Shown here piece by piece: positions 1-4,845 of a stretch of 6,200 nt of DNA. The number at the start of each line of letters is the position of its first letter. Position 1 is the stretch's first letter. The position numbers were made by a program, and so were the translations under genes. The DNA is taken from NCBI GenBank assembly GCA_007124475.1, contig SLFB01000326.1, positions 1 through 6,200 on the forward strand. The letters run 5' to 3'. Below the pieces are notes generated by a model. That model was not told the origin of the DNA. It made no database searches and saw only the letters and a program-made list of their open reading frames with translations. Source of the DNA: Vibrio sp. (GTDB lineage: Bacteria; Pseudomonadota; Gammaproteobacteria; Enterobacterales; Vibrionaceae).

Positions 1-389
1 ATTTTTTCGGAACATGTTTGTCCAAAGCAAAACAGCGATGATGCCATACTGGTTAACTGCAGAATAAAGCGGTCAGTAGCTTGCTCTTCTATTAAAGATG
101 GAAACGTAATTATTGGCCAATGGTTAATTAAAACATCTGGGGCTGATTGGTAGCTTTTTTCAATATCATCAAATAATTGTTTAATGCTTTCCGCTGAATG
201 ATCAGGTAAAGAGTAATAGTCAATATTTCCATTTTCCTTCTGTTCAACTTTATTGCTTTTTATTCGATTTTGTTGACTGCTGCCACAGACAATTACGGTT
301 GCTCCCAAGGTTGAAAAATGCATCGCTAGAGTGTTACTAAGCTGTGCATGATCTGAGGTAATTAAAATTAATGCATTTTTCACTTTCAC
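1..389 (-). CDS. SDR-like (short-chain dehydrogenase family) protein, 3'-truncated by window edge
   Basis: This gene runs off the left edge; 129 codons are visible. The start is GTG at 387-389: an AAGGA ribosome-binding site lies 8 nt upstream and an in-frame TGA lies just before it. The N-terminus begins VKVKNALILITSDHAQLS, a beta strand plus turn like the Rossmann fold of short-chain dehydrogenases, followed by a second strand (ATVIVCG, residues 30-36) and a third with DVLINHW (residues 85-91), which sits where typical family members have the NNAG motif. The usual glycine-rich TGxxxGxG loop is replaced by TSDHAQLS, so NAD(P) binding may be weak or altered. The catalytic Ser-Tyr-Lys region would lie outside the window. 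I recall a similar divergent SDR (VC2047-like) next to the VC2046-type gene in Vibrio. Substrate unknown. The family call is fairly sure; enzymatic activity is not. Confidence 0.7.
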   Translation of the reverse strand, partial: MKVKNALILITSDHAQLSNTLAMHFSTLGATVIVCGSSQQNRIKSNKVEQKENGNIDYYSLPDHSAESIKQLFDDIEKSYQSAPDVLINHWPIITFPSLIEEQATDRFILQLTSMASSLFCFGQTCSEK

Positions 390-696
390 GGCGTTGTTCC
401 TTGTTCATCAGCCTCACAATAATTAACCACAAGCATGGTTTAACAAATCGAATGCTGGTGTGAAACAGTTCAAACAATGCGGATTGAACAAAAAGTGAAC
501 TAGTTTTGTTTGGGTGTATTCACAGTTTTAAATGGTAATATGCAAATACTGTATATTTTTGTTCTAAAGCAACTTTACTTTTGGTAATGATGTTTTCGAT
601 ACAAAGCAGAGAGGAGGATAGGGGGGGATGGTCTCTTACCTGTGGATAGGCTTTCACTTATCTATATTTTGCAAGTTGAATAGTAGTGGTACATTT
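390..696. other. Intergenic spacer between the SDR-like gene and the VC2046-type gene
   Basis: This 307-bp gap separates two minus-strand genes, so they are probably not one tight operon. It holds the candidate SDR promoter, an inverted repeat GTTCAA (468-473) / TTGAAC (484-489) with a 10-nt gap, the 8-bp palindrome AACTAGTT (497-504), a run of seven G (621-627), and a short plus-strand reading frame at 628-714 preceded by a purine-rich AGGAGG. I see no convincing terminator for the VC2046-type gene, no tRNA, and no long reading frame. Confidence 0.6.
412..446 (-). promoter_or_regulatory. Candidate promoter of the SDR-like gene
   Basis: Reading the minus strand, TTGTTA (441-446) and AATTAT (419-424) are separated by 16 bp, and each matches the sigma-70 consensus at four of six positions. 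Transcription would begin near 412, giving a leader of about 22 nt before the GTG start. This is pattern matching by eye in AT-rich DNA, so it is tentative. Confidence 0.35.
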
Positions 697-714
697 TTAA
701 CATTGCACTCTTAG
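628..714 (+). CDS. Possible 28-residue small protein (speculative)
   Basis: An ATG at 628 opens a 28-codon frame ending at TAG (712-714). An AGGAGG sequence at 612-617 sits 10 nt upstream, which is slightly long but usable. The predicted peptide begins MVSYLWIGFHLSIFCK and is hydrophobic over its first 15 or so residues, so it could be membrane-associated. Its last 18 bases overlap the 3' end of the minus-strand VC2046-type gene. No good plus-strand promoter is visible, and I recognise no family. Short frames behind purine runs arise often by chance, so this is recorded only as a candidate. Confidence 0.15.
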   Translation: MVSYLWIGFHLSIFCKLNSSGTFLTLHS

Positions 715-1200
715 CTGATCTTGTCGAAGTGCTTGATTAAGTTGGCGGTAAATATCTGTGCTCATTATCGTTATGGGAGATTTTTCTTTAAGTTGACGCC
801 TTTCATGAGCTGAAAGGTTGAGATATACCTCTTCAGGTAAGTTACCTGTATCTTCAGGAAGATAAGTGAGTGGTTCTGGCGTTAAATAATGAGTGAGTTT
901 AGCGCTGGCAATCCCGCCGGAATGAAATAGTTTTGCCTGCTGAGCGGAAATAGCATAAGAGCTTTGATTATTGCGTAGTGGCTGAGGCTCGGCCACGGCA
1001 AAGTGTTGGCGAATTTGACTTTCTGCTGGTTTATTGACCGAGAGAGTTTCGGTCGGACAAGTATCGCGTACATCATTAGAAAATAGTGCCATAAATAACG
1101 CAAAATCAGCATGGCGGCCTTGCTGTACGGCTTGATTAATATCAGTGCCGAACTGAATCTCATTGATTACACTTGCTTTATCTAATGTATGTACCTGCAT
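697..1200 (-). CDS. VC2046/SO_2500-type conserved protein of unknown function
   Basis: This is a 167-residue protein with no signal peptide and no membrane segment, so it is probably cytoplasmic. The start ATG (1198-1200) is preceded on the minus strand by GAAGGG about 5 nt upstream. It begins MQVHTLDKASVINEIQFGTD and contains conserved-looking blocks GRHADFALFMALFSNDVRD (residues about 28-46), QAKLFHSGGIASAKL (about 88-102) and LPEEVYLNLSAHERRQLKE (about 121-139). I recognise these from a small gammaproteobacterial family named after Vibrio cholerae VC2046 and Shewanella SO_2500, which has no known function. The sequence is hydrophilic, mostly helical in appearance, and shows no metal-binding or catalytic motif I can name. 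It lies just downstream of sodB in the same orientation, but a terminator separates them and it seems to have its own promoter. Neighbourhood with sodB alone does not justify an oxidative-stress role. Confidence 0.8.
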   Translation of the reverse strand: MQVHTLDKASVINEIQFGTDINQAVQQGRHADFALFMALFSNDVRDTCPTETLSVNKPAESQIRQHFAVAEPQPLRNNQSSYAISAQQAKLFHSGGIASAKLTHYLTPEPLTYLPEDTGNLPEEVYLNLSAHERRQLKEKSPITIMSTDIYRQLNQALRQDQLRVQC

Positions 1201-1220
1201 ACCATCCCTTCAACCTACTA

Positions 1221-1252
1221 TTTATTTATATGACTACTTGTTATTGCAAGTA
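1221..1252 (-). promoter_or_regulatory. Candidate promoter with overlapping inverted repeat, VC2046-type gene
   Basis: On the minus strand TTGCAA (1244-1249) and AATAAA (1221-1226) are spaced 17 bp apart, each with four of six matches to the sigma-70 consensus. A perfect inverted repeat, TACTTG (1235-1240) / CAAGTA (1247-1252) with a 6-nt centre, covers the -35 element and could be an operator. No regulator can be named from the sequence. Confidence 0.35.
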
Positions 1253-1291
1253 ACTTGTATATGTAGCGGCATAAAGAGAAAAAACTTGAAC

Positions 1292-1318
1292 AAAAAAGCC
1301 TGCATAATTAGCAGGCTT
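1292..1318 (-). terminator. Rho-independent terminator of sodB
   Basis: The minus strand reads AAGCCTGC (1318-1311), a 7-nt loop, then GCAGGCTT (1303-1296) running into a T tract (six T in total, 1297-1292). The 8-bp perfect stem with a U-run, 43 nt after the sodB stop codon, is a standard intrinsic terminator and separates sodB from the VC2046-type gene. Confidence 0.9.
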
Positions 1319-1360
1319 AGTGTAAGAAATTATGGATGATTTATTTGGTTCATCAAGTAA

Positions 1361-1945
1361 TTACTTAGCTATATTTTGAGCAACAAAGTCCCAGTTAACT
1401 AATGCCCAGAAACCATTCATGTAATCTGGACGTAGATTACGATAGTCGATGTAGTAAGCATGTTCCCATAAATCCACCGTTAATAGCGGCGTTACGCCTT
1501 CTTCAGTAATCGGAGTCGCAGCATTAGATGTATTGACGATAGCCAATGAACCGTCGGCTTTTTTCACTAACCAAGTCCATGAAGAACCAAAGTTGTTGAT
1601 CGCTGAATCGGTGAATTTTGCTTTAAAATCAGCAAACGAACCAAATGCGGCATTGATAGCTTCAGCTACAGCACCAGTTGGTTCACCGCCACCATTAGGT
1701 GATAGGCAGTGCCAGTAGAAAGTGTGGTTCCATACTTGGGCTGCATTGTTAAAAATACCACCTGTAGAGGTTTTAATGATTTCTTCCAGTGACTTACCTT
1801 CAAACTCAGTACCAGGAATTAAGCCATTGAGTTTAACAACGTAAGTATTGTGGTGTTTACCGTGGTGGTATTCTAAGGTTTCTGCTGAAATGTGTGGTTG
1901 TAACGCATCTTTTGCGTAAGGTAGTGCTGGTAGTTCAAATGCCAT
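1361..1945 (-). CDS. sodB: Iron superoxide dismutase
   Basis: SodB converts superoxide to hydrogen peroxide and oxygen in the cytoplasm, using one iron per subunit; the family forms homodimers. The 194-residue length matches the family (E. coli 193). The four metal ligands are visible at H27, H74, D158 (in DLWEHAYYIDYRN) and H162, with the gateway tyrosine Y35. Q70, in FNNAAQVWNHTFYWH, sits in the N-terminal half of the active site, the position typical of iron rather than manganese enzymes. There is no signal peptide. The ATG start (1943-1945) has GGAGA 8 nt upstream. The gene is monocistronic: a terminator follows it and grxD diverges on the other side. In E. coli and V. cholerae sodB is a known target of the iron-stress RNA RyhB; a matching complementary site lies in this leader at 2040-2051. 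The identification is secure. Confidence 0.98.
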   Translation of the reverse strand: MAFELPALPYAKDALQPHISAETLEYHHGKHHNTYVVKLNGLIPGTEFEGKSLEEIIKTSTGGIFNNAAQVWNHTFYWHCLSPNGGGEPTGAVAEAINAAFGSFADFKAKFTDSAINNFGSSWTWLVKKADGSLAIVNTSNAATPITEEGVTPLLTVDLWEHAYYIDYRNLRPDYMNGFWALVNWDFVAQNIAK

Positions 1946-2039
1946 TGTTCAATTCTCCGTTGTTGAGAGTAAAGAAACGACTAAGCAGACGAGGTTTTTG
2001 TACAAATTGCGTCCCACGACTGATGTAGACACTTCTTTG

Positions 2040-2051
2040 ATTGCTTCCAGT
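2040..2051 (-). promoter_or_regulatory. Putative RyhB small-RNA pairing site in the sodB leader
   Basis: On the sodB mRNA this reads ACTGGAAGCAAT, an exact 12-nt complement of ATTGCTTCCAGT in the conserved core of E. coli RyhB, and partial pairing continues a few bases further. RyhB represses sodB in enterobacteria and in V. cholerae. The site lies about 95 nt before the start codon, so the mechanism would differ from the start-codon pairing known in E. coli. The match is seen directly; its function is inferred. Confidence 0.5.
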
Positions 2052-2083
2052 GTTATTGTAATTAGTCGATATCACTGACTTGT

Positions 2084-2098
2084 TTGCTATTTTAGCAA
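2084..2098 (-). promoter_or_regulatory. Candidate sodB extended -10 promoter inside a palindrome
   Basis: The minus strand reads TTGC then TAAAAT (2094-2089), i.e. a TGN-TAAAAT extended -10 element with no good -35, which is usual for extended promoters. It sits inside the perfect inverted repeat TTGCTA (2084-2089) / TAGCAA (2093-2098) with a 3-nt centre, and CAAGT/ACTTG flanks enlarge the symmetry. Transcription would start near 2082 and give a leader of about 137 nt that includes the RyhB-like site. On the plus strand the same repeat followed by five T looks like a weak terminator. Confidence 0.4.
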
Positions 2099-2324
2099 GT
2101 TTTTACTTTATTAAAAGCACTATCGAAAGAAATTTTTTATTGTTGAGCGAAGCTCTTCCAGGTCTTTGTTGGTTAAATACTGTTCTTTGGGAGCGGTTTT
2201 TGAACGCTGTGAGCCGTTTGTTGTCAAGCCCTACAAGTTAAAATCAGCTTTAAAGCTTAACCGACCTTAGTTGAGAATGGGATGGGGATGTGTGGTAACA
2301 CATTTAACCACAGCGATAATGGGC

Positions 2325-2352
2325 TTTTTATTCTGATGTAATCATTTAGAAT
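2325..2352 (+). promoter_or_regulatory. Candidate grxD promoter
   Basis: TAGAAT at 2347-2352 matches the -10 consensus at five of six positions. The only -35 candidate is TTTTTA (2325-2330, spacing 16), which is weak, so an activator may help; the inverted repeat TGTGGT/ACCACA at 2291-2312 lies at a suitable distance upstream. The predicted leader is about 30 nt. Confidence 0.35.
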
Positions 2353-2381
2353 AAAGGGGATTAAATTAGCCATCCGTAAGA

Positions 2382-2391
2382 GGAAGCAATG
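2382..2391 (+). promoter_or_regulatory. grxD ribosome-binding site and start, complementary to the RyhB core
   Basis: AGAGGAAGCAATG contains the Shine-Dalgarno sequence (AGAGGA, about 380-2385 region end, ATG at 2389-2391) with normal short spacing and fixes the start. The ten bases GGAAGCAATG are also the exact complement of CATTGCTTCC in the E. coli RyhB core. Pairing here would cover both the ribosome-binding site and the start codon, the classic repression geometry. A GGA plus ATG combination is common at starts, so the excess over chance is mainly the bases between them. Confidence 0.45.
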
Positions 2392-2721
2392 GAAACTCTC
2401 GATAAAATTAAGCAACAAATTACTGAAAACCCAATCCTTCTCTACATGAAAGGGTCGCCAAAACTACCAAGCTGTGGTTTTTCTTCTCAGGCAGCACAGG
2501 CCCTTATGGCATGTGGTGAGAAGTTTGCTTACGTTGATATTTTACAAAACCCTGATATTCGAGCTGAGTTGCCTGTGTATGCGCAATGGCCGACTTTTCC
2601 TCAGCTATGGGTTGAAGGTGAGCTGATTGGTGGATGCGATATCATTTTAGAAATGTTCCAAAAAGGTGAGTTGCAGCCACTAATTAAAGATGCGGCAGCC
2701 CGTCATACAACTGACGAATAA
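2389..2721 (+). CDS. grxD: Monothiol glutaredoxin Grx4 (CGFS type)
   Basis: Grx4 is a cytoplasmic CGFS glutaredoxin. The family binds a bridging [2Fe-2S] cluster in a glutathione-bound homodimer or with BolA, and transfers or senses Fe-S clusters rather than acting as a general disulfide reductase. The 110-residue protein has the single active cysteine in C29-G-F-S32, the glutathione-contacting K21 in YMKGSPKLPSCGFS, the WPTFPQLW block (67-74) with the conserved cis-proline (P71), and the GGCD motif (81-84). Length and sequence match E. coli GrxD (115 residues) closely. The start is set by AGAGGA just upstream. It is transcribed alone: a strong terminator follows, and sodB diverges on the other side, consistent with shared iron-related control. 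The identification is secure. Confidence 0.97.
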   Translation: METLDKIKQQITENPILLYMKGSPKLPSCGFSSQAAQALMACGEKFAYVDILQNPDIRAELPVYAQWPTFPQLWVEGELIGGCDIILEMFQKGELQPLIKDAAARHTTDE

Positions 2722-2755
2722 TCAGAATCGCAAGGTTCTTTGAAAGCTAGATTTA

Positions 2756-2784
2756 TTAGGGGCACATTTGTGCCCCTAACTTTT
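2756..2784 (+). terminator. Rho-independent terminator of grxD
   Basis: A 10-bp perfect stem, TTAGGGGCAC (2756-2765) with GTGCCCCTAA (2770-2779), encloses a four-base ATTT loop and is followed by CTTTT. It begins 35 nt after the grxD stop. The GC-rich stem makes it strong; the T-run is short. Confidence 0.9.
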
Positions 2785-2898
2785 ACGGCCATTGAATACA
2801 CTATTTAAACCTGTCATAAATCATGAATCATATGGTGCCTGTTGCCTAATTGTTCGTCTTGTTGCGTAAAAGTTAGAATATACCCACATAAAAATCAT

Positions 2899-2911
2899 GG
2901 CTCTGTTGCAT
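2899..2911. mobile_element. Possible relict insertion-sequence end (IS6-like)
   Basis: GGCTCTGTTGCA (2899-2910) equals, as far as I remember, the outer bases of the terminal repeat of IS6-family elements such as IS6100, and resembles the IS26 end (GGCACTGTTGCA). The opposite end (TGCAACAGAGCC) is absent from the window and no transposase frame is present, so at most this is a leftover single end. On the minus strand, DNA just inside it can encode a short tail ending RDLLWKKLA before a stop, possibly a transposase remnant, but I cannot match it. Confidence 0.25.
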
Positions 2912-3110
2912 ATTAAGCCAATTTTTTCCATAGTAAGTCGCGGTTATTGGATGAGTCTCACATTGAATCAACAACACCGTTATCCCCTTTCTATTTAAAG
3001 CAAAGAGCTAGTTGGCTAGGTTACTTATTGCCAAGCAGTGGCGCTAGGTTGCTGAAGATAGCAAATAGAGGCAAAGATGCCCGTTATCACCCTTGAGCTA
3101 GGAATGGACT

Positions 3111-4736
3111 ATGTTAAAAATGCTTAGAGCCCTGACTGTTCGTCAGAAAATATTAGTGATTGAACTTATTTCTCTGGCTATCATTGTTATGATTAGTTTG
3201 TATGGCGTTGGAAAATTACGAGAAATAGCTTATCAAGAACGCCAACAAAGTGTCGAGAATCAAGTGCAATCCGTTGTTAGCTTAGTTGAATATTATGCAC
3301 AGTTGTCTCCTCAAATTGGTGAACAAGAGGCCAAACAGCGAGCCATTGAGGCAGTTAAAGCTTTGCGCTACGATAACGGTAACTATTTTTGGATCATGAC
3401 ACCTAATGCTCGTTTGGTGTTGCATCCTTTGCGTCCAGAAATGACCAATCAAGACATGAGTCAGGTCCGTGACGGTGCTGGTCGTTTTCATTGGCAGCAA
3501 ATGGGTCAAGTGATTCAACGTCAAGGTGCAGGATTTGTGGAATATACTTTTGTACCGCCCAATAATGGAGCGATTGAAGATAAGATATCTTACGTCGCCC
3601 GCACTAACGCGTGGAATTGGGTGATAGGAACTGGAGTTATCGTCAATGATATCCAACAAAGTATTTACCAAAGTGCACTTTTTTATGTGGGTTTTGCTCT
3701 TGCTGGAGTGTTAGTTACCTTGCTAATTTCAGGCATTATCGGCAAAAATATTACCGAACCTTTGGCGCTATTTGTCACTAAAGTCCAGCGAGCATCACAA
3801 GGCGATATGACGGTACGTTTTAATCCAAAAGGAAAAGACGAAATTGCCAGTCTGGGACGCTCAATTAATGTGATGATAGAGAATACCCACCAAGCTTTAA
3901 TTACCGCGAAACAATCTGCAATGAGCGCTGCTGAAATGGCCTCTTCAATGGCTTCAGCCAGTGAAGAAACTGCAACTAGCACCCAATCGCAGCGCATGCA
4001 ATTGGAGCAATTAGCAACAGCCATGAATGAAATGAATGCGACCATTCGTGATGTCGCGCAAAATGCAGAGCAAACCGCTGCATCGACGGATGATGTCGCT
4101 AATCAAGCGTTAAGTTGCAATAACATGATGGAAAGAACCGAGCAAAACATCGAGCAGTTATCTCAAGAAGTCTCACAAACCGATCAATTGGTTGAAGCGC
4201 TACGTAATGACGTTGCCGGTATCAATGAAATTGTTGATGTGATTCAAGCTATCTCGGAACAAACTAACTTATTGGCGCTCAATGCGGCAATTGAAGCGGC
4301 GCGTGCAGGGGAGCAAGGGCGCGGCTTTGCGGTGGTTGCGGATGAAGTCCGTCATTTGGCTGGGCGTACTCAACAATCGACGCATCAAATTCAGCAAACG
4401 ATCGAGTCTTTGATTGCTAGAGCGGGAAGTGCGTCTCAAGCAATGAAGCAATGTCATAGCCGTGTGACGGAAAACGTACAAACCGCAACCGAAACCAAGC
4501 AAATGTTGAAACAGATGGTGACTGAGCTCACTCGCGCCAATGACATGGTGACCCAAATTGCCACTGCAGCAGAGCAGCAAGATACCGTGGCAGAAGAGAT
4601 GAATAGCAATGTAAGCCATATTAATCTGTCGGCCGACCATATTAGCCAATCCTCGCAAGATCTGGCTGAACAAAGTCAGCATCTGGCTGATAGTGCCAAC
4701 CAATTGGATGAGCAGTTACAACGATTTAAAGTATAA
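3111..4736 (+). CDS. Methyl-accepting chemotaxis protein with periplasmic Cache-type sensor
   Basis: This is an inner-membrane chemoreceptor that signals through CheW and CheA to control flagellar rotation. Its 541 residues show TM1 (about 14-34), a periplasmic sensor (about 37-185), TM2 (about 187-211), a HAMP linker (about 212-265) and a long coiled-coil signalling domain. The sensor has the single-Cache (sCache_2-like) signature: YDNGNYFWIM (87-96), LHPLRP (104-109), GAGFVEYTF (139-147), then K158-I-S-Y and WNWVIGTGV (168-176). Known members of this sensor class often bind small carboxylates; the ligand here is unknown. The hairpin tip is intact (E383-QTNLLALNAAIEAARAGEQ to GRGFAVVADEVR414). 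The C-terminus ends QLDEQLQRFKV, with no NWETF-type tail for CheR/CheB tethering. ATG at 3111 is chosen because AGGA lies 7 nt upstream. The gene is transcribed alone and convergent with the phnE genes. Confidence 0.95.
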   Translation: MLKMLRALTVRQKILVIELISLAIIVMISLYGVGKLREIAYQERQQSVENQVQSVVSLVEYYAQLSPQIGEQEAKQRAIEAVKALRYDNGNYFWIMTPNARLVLHPLRPEMTNQDMSQVRDGAGRFHWQQMGQVIQRQGAGFVEYTFVPPNNGAIEDKISYVARTNAWNWVIGTGVIVNDIQQSIYQSALFYVGFALAGVLVTLLISGIIGKNITEPLALFVTKVQRASQGDMTVRFNPKGKDEIASLGRSINVMIENTHQALITAKQSAMSAAEMASSMASASEETATSTQSQRMQLEQLATAMNEMNATIRDVAQNAEQTAASTDDVANQALSCNNMMERTEQNIEQLSQEVSQTDQLVEALRNDVAGINEIVDVIQAISEQTNLLALNAAIEAARAGEQGRGFAVVADEVRHLAGRTQQSTHQIQQTIESLIARAGSASQAMKQCHSRVTENVQTATETKQMLKQMVTELTRANDMVTQIATAAEQQDTVAEEMNSNVSHINLSADHISQSSQDLAEQSQHLADSANQLDEQLQRFKV

Positions 4737-4776
4737 ATCTAAGTTTATATCGGTTGTTATTGAGTCAGATAAAGAC

Positions 4777-4806
4777 AAAAAGTGGAGAAGAACTCTCCAC
4801 TTTTTT
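4777..4806. terminator. Bidirectional terminator between the chemoreceptor and phnE
   Basis: The stem AGTGGAGA (4781-4788) / TCTCCACT (4794-4801) has a five-base AGAAC loop, extended by A:T pairs and flanked by A's on the left and T's on the right. It therefore gives a U-run on both strands and can end the chemoreceptor transcript (plus) and the permease operon transcript (minus). It lies 41 nt after the chemoreceptor stop codon. Confidence 0.88.
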
Positions 4807-4812
4807 ATTACC

Positions 4813-4845
4813 CTAACGGTGAATATTAAGAGCTAACCCCGTTAG
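4813..4845. repeat. Inverted repeat around the phnE stop codon
   Basis: CTAACGG (4813-4819) and CCGTTAG (4839-4845) form a 7-bp inverted repeat with a 19-nt gap. A further CTAAC at 4833-4837 can pair with GTTAG (4841-4845) in a competing small hairpin. The stop codon of the downstream phnE gene lies inside the right arm. There is no T-run, so it is not itself a terminator; it may stabilise the mRNA 3' end or be chance. Confidence 0.4.

Larger units (their letters stand above)
1946..2388. other. Divergent sodB-grxD intergenic region
   Basis: This 443-bp spacer carries the promoters of two divergent iron/redox genes. Going left to right it holds the sodB ribosome-binding site (1954-1958), a RyhB-complementary stretch (2040-2051), a 15-bp palindrome (2084-2098) overlapping the likely sodB -10 element, a small GAGC/GCTC hairpin near 2145-2155, the 12-bp palindrome AGCTTTAAAGCT (2246-2257), an inverted repeat TGTGGT/ACCACA (2291-2312), the likely grxD -10 (2347-2352) and the grxD ribosome-binding site. 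The stretch 2105-2290 has no assigned function; I find no long reading frame or tRNA in it. Confidence 0.7.
2722..3110. other. Intergenic region between grxD and the chemoreceptor
   Basis: This 389-bp gap contains the grxD terminator (2756-2784), a possible insertion-sequence end starting at 2899, and the chemoreceptor ribosome-binding site (AGGA, ending 7 nt before the ATG at 3111). There is no clear sigma-70 or flagellar sigma-28 promoter: TAAAG near 2995 resembles a sigma-28 -35 element, but the DNA at the required spacing does not match the -10. No tRNA or convincing small gene is visible. Confidence 0.6.

Noticed and set aside
546..562. ACTGTATATTTTTGTT looks like half of a LexA box.
   Set aside because: The second half (ACAG at the required spacing) is absent.
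641..649. TGTGGATAG resembles a DnaA box (8 of 9 bases to TGTGGATAA).
   Set aside because: It is a single imperfect copy with no cluster, no AT-rich unwinding region and no replication genes nearby.
882..1163. A 93-residue minus-strand frame inside the VC2046-type gene.
   Set aside because: It is an out-of-frame shadow of a recognisable gene, with no ribosome-binding site or family resemblance.
2144..2155. GAGC/GCTC hairpin between sodB and grxD as a terminator or RNA gene.
   Set aside because: It has a four-base stem with no T-run and no surrounding conserved structure that I can recognise.
2992..3025. TAAAG with downstream GCTAGGTT as a flagellar sigma-28 promoter for the chemoreceptor.
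   Set aside because: The spacing can be made to fit, but the -10 matches the GCCGATAA consensus at only two of eight positions.
3282..4703. Several minus-strand frames of 120-144 residues opposite the chemoreceptor gene.
   Set aside because: They are antisense shadows of a clearly coding, repetitive coiled-coil gene and show no own ribosome-binding sites or domains.
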